DNA of 64,000 nucleotides from Nymphalis io (lineage: Eukaryota > Arthropoda > Insecta > Lepidoptera > Nymphalidae). Below the pieces are notes generated by a model that was not told the origin of the DNA, ran no database searches, and worked only from the letters and a program-made list of their open reading frames with translations. Below are positions 10,501-21,089 of the stretch, piece after piece; the first letter of the stretch is position 1, and each line of letters begins with the position of its first letter. The translations under genes and the position numbers were made by a program. The stretch spans positions 10,329,501 to 10,393,500 of the forward strand of contig NC_065894.1 of the NCBI RefSeq assembly GCF_905147045.1. The letters are read 5' to 3'.

Positions 10501-10739
10501 AGTGGGCTGGTCACGTATGTCGTAGGACCGATGGCCGTTGGAGCAGACGAGTCCTAGAGTGGAGACCGCGAATCGGCAAGCGCAGCGTAGGGCGCCCTCC
10601 AGCCAGGTGGACCGACGACCTTAAGAAGGTGGCGGGCACCAACTGGATGCGGAAGGCGGAGGACAGGGAGCTTTGGCGCACCTTGGGAGAGGCCTATGTT
10701 CAGCAGTGGACAACGATTGGCTGTTGATTGATTGATTGA
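7574..10739 (+). mobile_element. Full-length RTE-type LINE with intact ORF
   Basis: A ~3.17-kb element, the usual RTE size, bounded by an 11-bp target-site duplication TTAAAAAAACT (7563-7573 and 10740-10750). It has a ~190-nt GC-rich 5' UTR, one intact ORF and almost no 3' UTR: the stop codon lies inside the terminal (TTGA)n tail, as is typical of RTE elements. The neighbouring minus-strand RTE lies 171 bp away with its 5' end facing this one. Absence of any frame break suggests a young copy. Confidence 0.92.
7764..10727 (+). CDS. RTE retrotransposon polyprotein: AP endonuclease and reverse transcriptase
   Basis: A 987-aa protein that nicks target DNA and reverse transcribes element RNA at the nick. 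N-terminal basic Pro/Gly-rich leader (1-45), then an APE-type endonuclease with the expected residues: Asn in ATYNGRSM (N52), Glu in LGLSEVR (E81), GDFNAKVG, and SDHRLVRG. The RT domain has SPGDDGI, NYRPISLLSHVYKL, AFVDYEKAFDS, GVRQGDVISPKLF and the FADD active site (732-735, all catalytic residues present). The C-terminal module (KWQWAGHV, GRPPARWTDDL, QQWT) is characteristic of the RTE/BovB clade. No internal stop or frameshift. The Met at 7764 is the first in frame; an alternative start is the Met in KMATYNG (codon 48), directly at the endonuclease fold. Codon composition is richer in GC than the host flanks. Confidence 0.95.
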   Translation: MADAPKKRPPVTGKPARPDQGSGRGIGRAGGAKNHRFTAGYRIKRLKMATYNGRSMRLDHHLAELEVELSHINWHILGLSEVRRQGEDTITLESGNLLYFREGDNLSQGGVGFLVKKDLISSIVEISSVSNRVAYLVLKLSDRYSLKVVQIYAPTSTYSDDVVEAMYEDIAKALNDTSRAHYNVVMGDFNAKVGVQDSGESKVGPYGLGCRNHRGQMLVNFLEAQGLFLMNSFFQKKPQRRWTWRSPDNVTRNEIDFIISNKRHIFRDVSVINRFNTGSDHRLVRGTLNINLKAERSRMMRSTLRPTMLQAAQGSEKFQMELQNQFTALETISSIDERTDTLVKILQNTSRNCFPPQRRDNAPKLSAETLELMRKRRELPSFLSDKALNRTIKTLTRRDLRRSNTHAIKAAIEQNRGSKVFARKFGRPRLTKLKTENGGVVTSRPEIIGEVERFYGLLFSSRSDKPMGISIDDQRAPLMRHYSEELPVVDQGEIRAALEQLKNNKSPGDDGITTELLKAGGTPVLKELASLFNSVIQHGKTPETWSGSEVVLFFKKGDKTLLKNYRPISLLSHVYKLFSRVVTNRLARRLDEFQPPEQAGFRSGYSTVDHIHTVRQIVQKTEEYNQPLCMAFVDYEKAFDSIETWAVLDSLQRCHIDWRYIEVLRCLYNAATMTVHIQDCKTKAIQLRRGVRQGDVISPKLFTNALEDVFKTLDWTRYGVNVNGEYISHLRFADDIVIIAESLEQLTEMLRSLGESSRCVGLGMNLDKTKVMFNRHVVPGPIYVEGKPLEVVSEYTYLGQIIQVGRNNFEKEADRRIRLGWAAFGNLRQVLKSSIPQCLKTKVFNQCVLPAMTYGAETWTLTAGLVHKFKVPQRAMERAMLGVSLKDKIRNEIIRKRTGVTDIACKISRLKWQWAGHVCRRTDGRWSRRVLEWRPRIGKRSVGRPPARWTDDLKKVAGTNWMRKAEDRELWRTLGEAYVQQWTTIGC

Positions 10740-11097
10740 TTAAAAAAACTGTCCGTTCAATACTTCATATTATTATTTTTCTAATGAATGTAAACCGAAA
10801 CGAGCTAAAACTTTCTTGTTCTATTTCAATTTGTTATTATACTGAAGTTGAAACAATATTTTTACACTTGCGCTGGTATTCAATCAACTTTAAATTCCAG
10901 CTGAAATGTAAGCATATGTAATCAGCCAATTAAGTTGAGTAAGTTATTTGATCTGTTTGAAAAGGAGAGGAACATCGAAAGAACTCTTAACTAAATTTAT
11001 TATCGTCGCTTTTTATTAAATCTATTTTGCCAAACAAATATCTTTTAAAATCATACAAATGTGAATCAACAAAAGAACAAGTACCATTTGTTGAACG

Positions 11098-11712
11098 TGT
11101 CTTGAAATCGCCATGCTGGGGATTGACTTTCGGTGCGACCTTAATCCAAAGGATTACATCGAGGCTGTTATAAAAACAGTCTCACGGATACTCCAGAGTT
11201 CATGGAGAACAAGGTGCGGCGTTTTTTCACGCCACAACAACCGTGCCTGTTGTACAAAACACAGGTATGGTCTTGCGTTGAATATTGCTCACTCCTTTGG
11301 GATGGCTCCGCTAAGTAACTTCTGAGCGCTTTCTATCGACTGTATCTGAGGAATTATTTTCTCTAATTCCTGCTTTCCCCTTCCTTCATAAGTTTACGCG
11401 TGACTCTCGATGTCACCACCTAACTGTGACATCAATTCCATCGCGCAAAAAGAAATTTGGCAACTCCTTTCTTTGTCACACTTCCAAAAAGTTGAATTCT
11501 TTACCAGCTCACGTGTTCGCCTCCTCTCACAACCTGGGTTCCTTCAAACGAGGCGTGAAGAGACATCTTGCGGCTGACAAGGCGGGGGCGGCTACTGCAG
11601 AACATTCTTCCTGACAGTACTGGCCGTCGTCGCGTTTGAACTCTACTACCACTTACCATCAGGTGGAGTAGGGTCATTTGCCTTCCCGGCAAATATATAT
11701 AAAGAAAACAGA
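11098..11712 (+). pseudogene. Decayed CR1/Jockey-like LINE, 3' end of ORF2
   Basis: Scattered frames give the end of a non-LTR reverse transcriptase: LGIDFRCDLN, then (shifted frame) LYKTQVWSCVEYCSLLWDGSAK, then after several breaks the C-terminal block with KKLNSLPAHVF and FKRGVKRHL. The 3' UTR ('ctggccgtcgtcgcgtttg', then 'accatcaggtggagtagggtc') ends in an AT-repeat at about 11695-11712. The same 3' end occurs near 2.6 kb and 47.2 kb. Multiple stops and frameshifts make it inactive. The clade call (CR1-like rather than Jockey) is by pattern only. Confidence 0.7.
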
Positions 11713-13923
11713 CATTACATACTACATTTTCAGGCAATTAAGAAACGAGTGGCGGAGAAGTCGTATGTAGTGGATAACACAATTTATACATATATTATAT
11801 TCCTTGTCAATCTTTTATAAGATTTTGTATCTTTTGAAAACATGACTATGGAGTTTACCGGCAGGGCTTGATACAGATATATCAATATTGGTATCTAAAT
11901 ATAATATTACATAATTACAGCCACAGCATATTACATGCTATTTTTGGCTGCAAATTGAAAGTAAAGGGAAACAGTGGTTAATGTTTCTTATAGTGATAGT
12001 GTCTATGGGGGAATGTGATCACTTACCATGTCAGGTGGCCAATTTGCTCGTCTGCCGTCTTAAAATTGATTATAAAATATATATTATTATGATAAATTGA
12101 CTTATTATTTGTGTTCCAAATGTATAACAATAAAGTATAAGAAAATTAAAACAAATAATTATTCTATAAGTTATATTTATTCTCATACGCAACATTAACA
12201 ATTTCAAATGTCTACATCAAACATCTAACACATATATAGTTTCTAGTGTATAGTTTTTATATATTTAGGTAAATACGAATATAAATATTTGTCATAGTTA
12301 CGAATTTATATCTGTAAACATTGTAAAGGAATTACAAAAAGTATTTCATAAAATTATTAATACAGAAAATATTTTGTGTTGAAATACAGATAGATTATAT
12401 TAAAAAGTCTATTGAATGTAAAAATATAATAAAATTTGATAGTTTTTTTTTTATTATAATCGATCGACAGATTATTTAGTGACATTTGTAACATCTAAAT
12501 ATATATTAATTAAAATCTATAGAAATATAAATATCCGTATTGTGCAATGAATCTTCTACGTTTTACATTAACGATTTGTGCGGTCAGCGGCCGACTCACT
12601 ATAGTTATGTGAGCCATAAATACTCTTTTTAATTTTAAAACATCAAGTATATATAAGTTCATCTTATAATATTATATTTTTAATTTTATTAATAATACAT
12701 TCATGATTTTTTTAAATATTAATTTAAATAAGATTTTTATATTGTTTAACACCTAGTTTTTATTTAAATTTATTGGCTGTCGCAAAATAAAATCATCGGC
12801 TGTTAATATTGCGAGCTGGCAACTCAGTCGTTTAGTAAAAAAATATTTCAGAATTTATTGACTTACAACGTATTACACGTGTAAAAAGAGGCTTATATAT
12901 TTAGTTTGGAATATGAAAAAATTGATTTACTTTAAATAAATTAATATATAAGTACATTTTTACGCTGTACAGGAGCTCCACTCCTTGCATCATTTTATCA
13001 TGCGACAGACTCTACTACGAATTCTACCAGTAGCTCACAAATTCTAAGAGCTACAATTTAAACTTTATCGATTATCATAATAATATTTTAAGAACATTCA
13101 CAGTATATATGTCCTTTCAATCTTTCTGTGTCCTTTCTAAATTAACATTACATAAATGACCATTCAAAAAAGTCACAATGGATTTTAAAAATAGAAACAT
13201 GGGCGTATCCAGGAAGGACTCGGCTTTTTTGGAACATCTCTCCTTAAGCTGTAAATAATGTATGCCTAGGTTCTTCTATAAAATTTTAGAAGAAAGTAAA
13301 CATTTCTAAATAAATATAGTATTTTAAAATTACGTCTGAATTACGTATAATTTAAATTTAGTAGTAATGTAATTATATTTTTACCTACATACAATTTTTA
13401 ACATCAAGAACTTGACCAAACCAAAAAATGTTTTGATGTTCAAGTAGAGGGCCAGGCGTATTCTAAAACTAGTTTTCACACGGTGCCTACTCTTAATATA
13501 TTATGAACAACTACTAAAGGCTGAAAAGGCAGACGAGAAACTCTTTCGACTTAAAAACTTTATCCAGCAGCAGGATATTAATGAGCATTTCAGACAGACA
13601 TGAATTGCATTCGCGTGGTTTGAGATGAATCGCAAAATGTCATGAATTCAGAGAACGGCAGATTGTAAGCGATTGCTGAGCGGATACGACATTTTGACTA
13701 TTCTAGAAACTAAAAGCCGCTTGTTTAAAAGGCTTTTTCTACTCGAGAGAAGGTTATTAAAACGCCTTATTTATGTTAAATATTCATGTCGTTGTCAAGT
13801 CAGCAAGACACATCATAAAACATCCATAAGAAGTGTAGTTGTAGTATAAATTCCAAATTAAATTCTTCTTACAAGCAGAAGAATTTAATTTTTTTATGAA
13901 ACATAGTAACTCATATGATCATA
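11713..13923. other. AT-rich intergenic region
   Basis: No coding exon recognised. Contains a partial copy of repeat R (about 11945-12065). The remainder is unique-looking AT-rich DNA downstream of the acetyltransferase gene. Confidence 0.55.
11945..12065 (+). repeat. Dispersed repeat R, 3' part
   Basis: Matches the 3' half of family R: 'atggttaatgtttctta' type segment, 'gtgtctatggg', 'tgatcacttaccatg-caggtgg' and 'gctcgtctgcc'. Confidence 0.7.
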
Positions 13924-14097
13924 TTATGGCAATTCCAAGGCCATGACGCAAAGCGAGTCATGTGGTGGCGGCACCTTGAACACGGGCGCTCCGCCCGCGT
14001 CGCAGTGCTCCGCGTAGCGCACCTTCTGCAGCACGCGGAGCCCGAGGCTGCTGCAAATACGCTGCGAGTAAGCGCCGGTTGCATCCACTTTAAAAAG
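13924..14097 (-). CDS. Acetyltransferase exon 4 (last)
   Basis: 57 codons plus TAA (13926-13924), starting LFKVDATGAYSQ. Noticeably GC-rich (GC clusters around 13975-14050) in an AT-rich setting, which supports coding function. The plus-strand open frame at 13915-14139 is its antisense shadow. Confidence 0.78.
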   Translation of the reverse strand, partial: LFKVDATGAYSQRICSSLGLRVLQKVRYAEHCDAGGAPVFKVPPPHDSLCVMALELP

Positions 14098-17009
14098 CTG
14101 GAAATTAATTATATTAAAAATTTAGTCCCAGATTTTTAGACATTCGCTCTGCATAAAATTGCGTTACTCGATTTTTCTTAATTGTTACCGTCTCCATGAA
14201 CAACTCATGAACTCTTTGTATTTTTGCCAGAGTTACATATCACATCTGATTCTCTTTACCTGACAACAACTTTTATTGCGCTAGTACTCAGCGGGATTGA
14301 TTTTACAAGAAAAAGTTTTATACAAATTTGTAAGAAATGTTATGTTTGTCTCTTCTCCTACTTTGTTTATTGCATTTTATTCGTATTTCGATTTTTTTAA
14401 CTAACTTTATCTCGGAATATATTAAAAATAGAGAAAAAAAGTTTAAAATAAAAAAGATGGGAAATTTTATCCTCTACAAAAAAGGTCTCTACTGTTTTTA
14501 ACGTACAACTCAGCATTTTTGAGATATTTGTAAAAAGACGTTTTTCAAGATGGCGATTGTTGGCTTAAGCTCGCGGTCTGTGGTAACAAAAACTCGGTTT
14601 TATACTTAGGGGGCACCTTATAGCATGATCCAATTGAAAAATCGAGCAGCAGATTTTTATGCAAAGCGAACACATTATTGGTGCTAAAATTTCTGGAGAA
14701 ATTGCGTTTACAATATTTTGTATTATTATAATTATTAAATTATAATATATGAATACTTTAACATTTATATAATTCAGTCAATTATTCTATTATTGAGAAA
14801 TAAATGCGTCAATGAGATTAAATTCTTAGTACAATTATAATTTATTAACCTCACCCGAGAGTGAGGCTTCAAAAATATGTTTAGACTCATTTGAGTGTTC
14901 CCCTCCACGGAAATCTTTAGTAAAAGGCGAAAGATTTATTCGTTTTGAAGGGAAACCAGAGTAACGATCAAGTATTTACGGAAACTATATAAAGATCTGT
15001 ATGTAAATCTTGCCATCGCGATGTACGATTTCACAGTTATAATACAGTGACATCTAGTGACTACGCTCCAACAGCATAAGGAAAGCTTTAAAAAAAAGCT
15101 CTGTACTATTTTGTATATGTTCAACAAATGGGTAAATGATACATTAAATAGTTTAATGTTTATATTACACAAAGAAAGTTTTATTACAATTTCGTTTTAA
15201 ATTTCCTATTATAAAAGATAAGAGACGCCACACGGTTGAAAAACAGCGCCATCTATTGAACATTTTATGAACTATTGGTGGCATTTGGTAAAGTAACGAT
15301 TTAAATTTAGGAGTAATTAATGAATAATATTATCATAAACAAACCTTAAATCCATGTTCCATTGCCTTTTCTATACTTCTTTTCATGAGTTCCTTGGCCA
15401 GTCCTTTGCCGCGCGCTTGTTGAGAGACAGATATAATTCGGCATTCAAGAATGCGATCCACTTGGAACGTGTTGAATAGATCCAGGTCACGACTTACCGT
15501 GTATAGAATACTAAAGATCTGAAAAATGTCAGAAAGGTATTTTAATAAATATAAGCGGACTGAAAGCCATCCAATATAACGATCATGATTCATATATAGT
15601 TATACTGTAATTCATATTCGAAAAATCGTTTTGTTCTTTTTTATACTTTGATTATTACATAATTGATTTTCAATGTAAAAAATAATTCTACATATATTTT
15701 TTTTAAATCACCATTAATTATGCCAAAGTGTAAGTGATGTGTGATATTCGAATGACCAGATATAAAGTATTTTGATTAAAAACTTTAACTATAATATTTG
15801 TTTGATAAAAATTACTAATGTCTATAAAAAAATGTTTCACCAGAAAGCAAGAACCATACTTCACTAACATAAGCACATTTAATCATGTCATTGAGAATTA
15901 TTATTATATTTTAACCTACATGTTTCAAACGTTTAATTTATTATACAATTAGGTTCTTTCATCCCAGCACACTATAAAATAGAATTAACCTGGTATGTCA
16001 GTGGAACTTTAATTTAAAGTAACATTTCAAAATTATTTTATTCTTACGGTTGCTAATCAATTAATTTATTTGTTGAAATTTTAACAATTATGGTAACATA
16101 TGTACACACATAGGACATAACAAATACCTTATTGTATTTCTCGTCCGACGATTGGTGGATCTTTTCAATGGACTGTTCAATGTCCCCGGGTCACAATATG
16201 CCATTTAAAGCAACTCCCAAAACCTAAAAATTAATTTTGAACCATCACCTTAAGAAACAGAAAAAAAAATAATAGCTGACAACGATATATATATTACTAA
16301 AAATATCAATTACTACAAAAGATAAATGAATGTAACTGAATATAATAAAAAATACTAAAAGTTAAAACATGATTTCAACGGTCATTAAATTTTTTTTTTT
16401 TCGTAGTCAGTAAAATAAATGTACTTCGATTTACTACGAAGCGTGCCTGTGCCTGAAGGCACACCGGCTCATTCAATATTTAAGCCGGAGCAATACAGAG
16501 TATTGATGTCTGGCGCTGGAATAGTTAATGTGTACCAAGACTGGTCGGCACAAAACTCTAACGTCGGATTTATTTTACATATAGCTTGCCACGTTATGTT
16601 TATTTATAAGTTACATCGACAAACTATTTTTAATATTTATTATAATTAACTCACAACTGTTTGGTTTCATAATTGACATATTTATTTAAAACTAGCTACG
16701 CGCCCCGGCTTCGGACTAACGAATTACACGCCAAAATTACATCACAATCAGATTTATGGCTGAAACGCATAAAGGACCACATATATAATACAACAGGGAG
16801 CTATATCTTACCGTATCTTTCTCAACAGCAGCAATGGAGAGTCCATCGGCCATTGTGGCAGCACAAAGCCGTTCCAAGGCGGCATGGGGCTGGCCACGTT
16901 GGCAGAGTGCAACAGCTTTGTTTAGGGGCTCATCGGCAAAGAAACTGTCGCGCAAGTGCCGGAGCACTGCGTCGCCCATCTCCGGCGTAATCGTTGTGTA
17001 AAGCACCAT
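13924..17009 (-). CDS. Insect arylalkylamine N-acetyltransferase-like gene (GNAT fold), with in-frame TGA
   Basis: Four minus-strand exons: 16812-17011 (ATG at 17009), 16128-16223, 15345-15518 and 13924-14097. All introns are GT/AG and phase 0, and the exons join into 214 codons. The product would use acetyl-CoA to acetylate an arylalkylamine such as dopamine or serotonin, or another amine; insects have many paralogues acting in cuticle sclerotisation and amine inactivation. Evidence: N-terminal block ending EKDT joined to VLGVALNGIL; acetyl-CoA motif QQARGKGLAKEL in exon 3; and a C-terminal segment FKVDATGAYSQRI typical of the family. Length (213 aa) fits. Oddity: codon 77 (16193-16191) is TGA where a CGA Arg one transition away would fit the reading, so the gene may be a pseudogene or carry a null allele or sequencing error. 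The acceptor-like AG before the ATG suggests a 5' UTR exon further right. Confidence 0.75.
14139..14683. mobile_element. Possible non-autonomous DNA transposon with ~45-bp terminal inverted repeats
   Basis: The left end (14139-14187: 'ttcgctctgcataaaa', then 'actcgatttttcttaattg') and the reverse complement of the right end (14630-14683: 'ttcgctttgcataaaa', then 'gctcgatttttcaattg') align over about 45 bp with a few mismatches. The ~440 bp between has no ORF. It sits inside the last intron of the acetyltransferase gene. A flanking target duplication was not identified. Confidence 0.45.
15345..15518 (-). CDS. Acetyltransferase exon 3 with acetyl-CoA motif
   Basis: 58 codons from ATC TTT after TTTTTCAG, ending TTTAAG|GTTTGT. 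It contains the GNAT beta-4/alpha-3 region with SVSQQARGKGLAKEL, the pyrophosphate-binding loop. Confidence 0.8.
16128..16223 (-). CDS. Acetyltransferase exon 2, containing the in-frame TGA
   Basis: 32 codons, VLGVALNGIL-stop-PGDIEQ and onward. The stop is at 16193-16191. Acceptor TTTTTAG|GTT, donor AAG|GTATTT. Confidence 0.75.
16440..16565 (-). repeat. Dispersed repeat R, diverged, in acetyltransferase intron 1
   Basis: The order 'ggctcattcaatatttaagccggagcaat', 'cagagtattg', 'ggcgctggaatag', 'gtaccaagactgg' follows family R in minus orientation, with many substitutions. The 76-codon open frame at 16419-16649 is a translation of this repeat. Confidence 0.55.
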
Positions 17010-17011
17010 GA
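16812..17011 (-). CDS. Acetyltransferase exon 1 (first coding)
   Basis: Encodes the N-terminal ~66 residues from the Met at 17009 (MVLYTTITPEMG, then LRDSFFADEPLNK). It is preceded by an AG acceptor-like site at 17013-17012 and ends at ACG|GTAAG. Confidence 0.75.
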
Positions 17012-18711
17012 CTAAATGAAATACATATTTATTGCATTCATGTATTAGTTTATATAGTATTATATTTTTTATCAATTGCGTATTAAATAACTATGCATTT
17101 AACGAATTAGATTTCATGGATGTTATATTATAGGTACCGACGCTGACGGGTAGTTTTTCAGCGTTTAACTGTTGTGCCTTTTATTTAATTATATTTTCAT
17201 TATTATTTTTAGAATTGCTATAATAATAAAGATTTAATTTTGAATAAAATTATTTTAACGTTTAATTAAACATTGAAAAAAATAAGTGTATATTATACTT
17301 GTTGTTCGGATTTCGTTTTCGACTTGATGTGTTTCAGTTTAAACGGTATTTAAGCCAGTGTATTTAGAGGCGCAAGAGACATAACATCATAATTATATAC
17401 GACAATGTCAATGGGTGGTGGTGACCACTTACCATCAGGTGTCATAAAGTCTAAAAATATTTGATTATAACTTAATAAAAAATTAACATAACAGTAAAAG
17501 CCCTTTAATTAACAGTCCACTTAAAATCACTTACTGCAAATACGATATGCTGCGATAAAACCATATATTTCAGGTATTCAAACAATTTCGAACAATATAT
17601 TCAATTTACATACAATATATAAAAATAAGATCCAATCTAGAAACGATATCGCTAATAATGAATTATTTTCTATAAACAACTATAGGTTTTTCCTCATCAT
17701 ATTGTGTTAATTAAATTTTAATACCAAGCAATAAAAGTCCTTAATGACATACAATAAGAACGAAAATCGAAATCATTCCCTAAGCCAGATAGGCTCGAGA
17801 TTTGCTGAACAATAAATAAAAGATAAATTCCATCGACGAAAAGGAATTTCAATTTAGAGGAACATTACAGTGAAAGCACGGAGGGGGCTTTAATAAAGCC
17901 GGGTTTCAGGTCAAGGCTGTTCGAACCGGGCCGTGCTATTGGACTTGTATAAATATTGGACGTAGAATGGTAACTACAAGTCTAATGGAACAACATACGT
18001 TATTATCAGAACATACATAGTTAATGTACATAGTGTACACTTTGTACTTTGTTTTTTTTTTTGTTTTGATAATCGAATTCATCGTGATTATTACCGAAAA
18101 TTAAAAGTGACTGATGAGACTTTTGACGCTTTGATATCATAATTTTCTTTTGCAACTTGAAAATGATTATGATTATATTTTTTAAATTAATATCGAATAA
18201 AATTGTAATGTTTGTGTATTCTTTTTGGTTTGCTATTTTTTTTATATTTGTTTATTTATTTTGAAAAAATTATACATATCTTAAACAATAAATAGGATAG
18301 TAACTACATTAGTATAAAACTGTGTCGTAGCTACTATCGCCCTCCAATTCGACAGCACATTTATTTATTATTTGTTCATTATAAACATAACAATCAAATA
18401 TCATTTAATTTAACAAAATATACTATATAAATATATACATCTAAATATATATACTATAAGGAAGGGATGGGGTAGGAAGAAAGAATAGGTTAGGTCAATG
18501 TCATATTGATCGTTTTAGTAATGATTCAGTCTCATCATAGCCCAAATTGAGAAGCCAGTTGGTCATTTGCGATTCACGTCGCAATCTATTTTTTTAGCCT
18601 CCGTAATTGCAACAACAACTACGAAGTTCCAACTCAACCAGATATAATGGGATATAACCGCATAAAATACTACAAAATTAGCTTTAATTAATTATATATT
18701 TATGTAGAAAT
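17012..18711. other. AT-rich intergenic region
   Basis: No coding exon recognised. Holds a short R-family scrap near 17368-17448 and a GC-rich foldable segment at 17875-17937. The upstream regulatory region of the acetyltransferase gene should lie here. Confidence 0.5.
17875..17937. other. GC-rich foldable segment
   Basis: Outer 7-bp arms AGCACGG (17875-17881) and CCGTGCT (17931-17937) enclose an exact hairpin GGCTTT-AAT-AAAGCC. A second CCGG..CCGG pairing is possible in the right half. Not a tRNA: it is too short and has no canonical arms. Function unknown. Confidence 0.4.
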
Positions 18712-18771
18712 ATAGGGAGAGGAGCTCAGCAGTGGGACATTCACAGGCTGTTACTGTACTGTACTGTAGAT
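18712..18771 (+). mobile_element. SINE1 3' fragment with (ACTGT)n tail
   Basis: The last ~40 nt of SINE1 followed by three ACTGT units. It shows that the family ends in a short tandem repeat rather than poly(A). Confidence 0.8.
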
Positions 18772-18993
18772 ATATATAATTGCAAACAATACAAATACAA
18801 TAAGAACAATACAACGTACAAATACATTACAACCCGCATAACACAATTACAATATTAATTTATTTTATTAAATGGATTATTCAATAATAATTATTCTTTC
18901 TCACATAATTGGAGACAAAATAGTTTGTCACTTCGACTGAAAACAACTTAGATTTAATTCTTCCCGAATAGGGCACAGACAATGTCAAGTAAG

Positions 18994-19108
18994 TATTCCA
19001 CCAACCCGCATTGGAGCAGCGTGGTGGAATAAGCTCCAATACCTTCTCCTCAAAACGAGGAGAGGAGGCCTTTAGCCCAGCAGTGGGACATTCACAGGCT
19101 GTTACGGT
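18994..19108 (+). mobile_element. SINE1 5'-truncated copy with 13-bp target duplication
   Basis: Starts at the 'ccaacccgcattggagcagc' block and ends 'aggctgttacggt'. A perfect 13-bp repeat AATGTCAAGTAAG flanks it (18981-18993, 19109-19121), giving the exact insertion boundaries. Confidence 0.9.
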
Positions 19109-19617
19109 AATGTCAAGTAAGATAGAGGAGACAGCTTAAAATAAACTTAGACTTGAAATCCAATAGATCAACTTAAAAGATATAACTATAATAATAAAAT
19201 ACACCAACCAAATTGTATAAAGTTTGAAAATTATATCAAGTCTATTGAGGATACAGGAGTATGTTCGAGTGGAACAATTTCATCAAAGTTTCTCGTATCA
19301 AGTCAATAAGCTTTATTCAGCAGTACCATTATACTGTGCAACCACTGGCGTATACTCGTGGAACATATTAGGAAGACCCAAGTTTATAATTATATTAGGC
19401 ATAGCTTTCAAGCCATCTAGTTTACGATTTATTTTTAATTATGTTAATTCTGTAGAGATGTAGTTAATAAAAAAACCTTCATTATATCTTTATAACTAGA
19501 CAGTGTATATATTTTTATATTCAATTATTAATAATTGATTAGACAAATCTATTACAGCAATAAATAGAAGTTTTTCGGAAGGGTCACCACTTTTAAACAA
19601 AATTATTGTCCCTATAA

Positions 19618-19905
19618 ACCGAGATGGCTTACTGATAAGAACGCTTGAATCTTAACCGATTATCGTCGGTTTGACCCGGGTTTTCATGTGCTTGATTTGT
19701 GATTATAATTCATCTCGTGTTTGACGGTGATGGAAAACATCGTGAGGAAACCTACATGTGTCTAATTTCACTGAAATTCTGCCACATGTGTATTACACCA
19801 ACCCGCATTGGAGCAACATGGTGGATTAAGCTCCAAACGTTCTCCTCAAAACGGGTGAGAAGGCCTTAGCCCAGCAGTAGGACATTCACAAGCTGTTACT
19901 GTTAT
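19618..19905 (+). mobile_element. SINE1 near-full-length copy
   Basis: The full order of family blocks is present: tRNA-like head ('ccgagatggc', box-B region degenerated to 'ggtttgacccggg'), central body, and 3' end 'cccagcagtaggacattc...aagctgttactg'. A short deletion follows box B. Confidence 0.85.
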
Positions 19906-21089
19906 TGTGAACCCCGCGAAACCCGGATCACACTACTCATATCGTTAATAAAGACTACGATTTTACAACTTTATTCAAACACCAACATTACATCTTACCA
20001 ATAAAATATATGTTAATATATTTTATAGCAATATATTTATTTATAAAATGTATTCGGAAAGAGGTTAATTGAATTGCAATTTAATATAGACGCATTTAAT
20101 AAAATATAAAGTAATATTCAGAATTACAATAGAGCCGCAGTATACCAATTACCAAGTAAGTTATTCTTCTAATTAATTACTTTCGGCGACGGATCGTTTG
20201 CTTCAGGGTCGTGTAAAGTGGTGACAATAGCATTACAGATGAGCAAGAACAGCTAGTATGGATGAGGCATATTATTATATAAAAGAGTCTTTATATATTA
20301 CAATTAAATTAAATTAACTTTAAATAAAATATACAACGATAAAACCATTAATTATGACTTAGTAATGTCTTTCGAGTAGTTTATAATAGTAGCGGAAGCG
20401 CTGAATCAACTATAAAAAGAAAAACGGAAGTTTGTAAATTTATGTAATTTTTTTTTTATATCGTTTTAGTCAGACTGCTCAAATGATCTGAAATATGTTA
20501 GGTATTTATTTATTTGAATAAAATCAATCAAAAACATTGGCCGAACCGAGAGAACATTTGAAATACACAATATTAATATGAAAATTCAGGAGTTTGGTCA
20601 AATTAAAAAGTCCAATTTTGAGTTTGGTCCAATAAAAATCAGGGAATATATTAAAATGAAATATAACTGAAAAATTTTATTAATAGGTTTTACAATTATG
20701 TACTACAAAACTGTCATACTATGGTATATGTTAAAGAAAAATTCAAGCAATAACCTAAATAGAATAAACTAAATATAAAGAGTTGAAATAGGTACAGTGT
20801 TATTTAAACTACAGTTTTAAATTTAAATTATTTTAACCTGTCAAGAAGTTCTCGGCGTATCAGTCAATATACACGACACTACGCGTCACGACACGCCATC
20901 TTATGTGATTTCTGCCTTTGCATTATTAATAACTTATATATCGATTGCCTCAAGAATGCCGGATTAAAAGGCATCTGGGCAATGCACCTCCCGTTAGATA
21001 TATAGATCGCCATCGAGGTTCATATTTAATTCAAAATCAAAAACTTTAATCGGCAGTAAGTATCAAGTTACGTTAAAATGTTTTCGTGT

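Noticed and set aside
16419..16649. 76-codon plus frame in the acetyltransferase intron
   Set aside because: It translates a diverged copy of dispersed repeat R and extends into AT-rich DNA.
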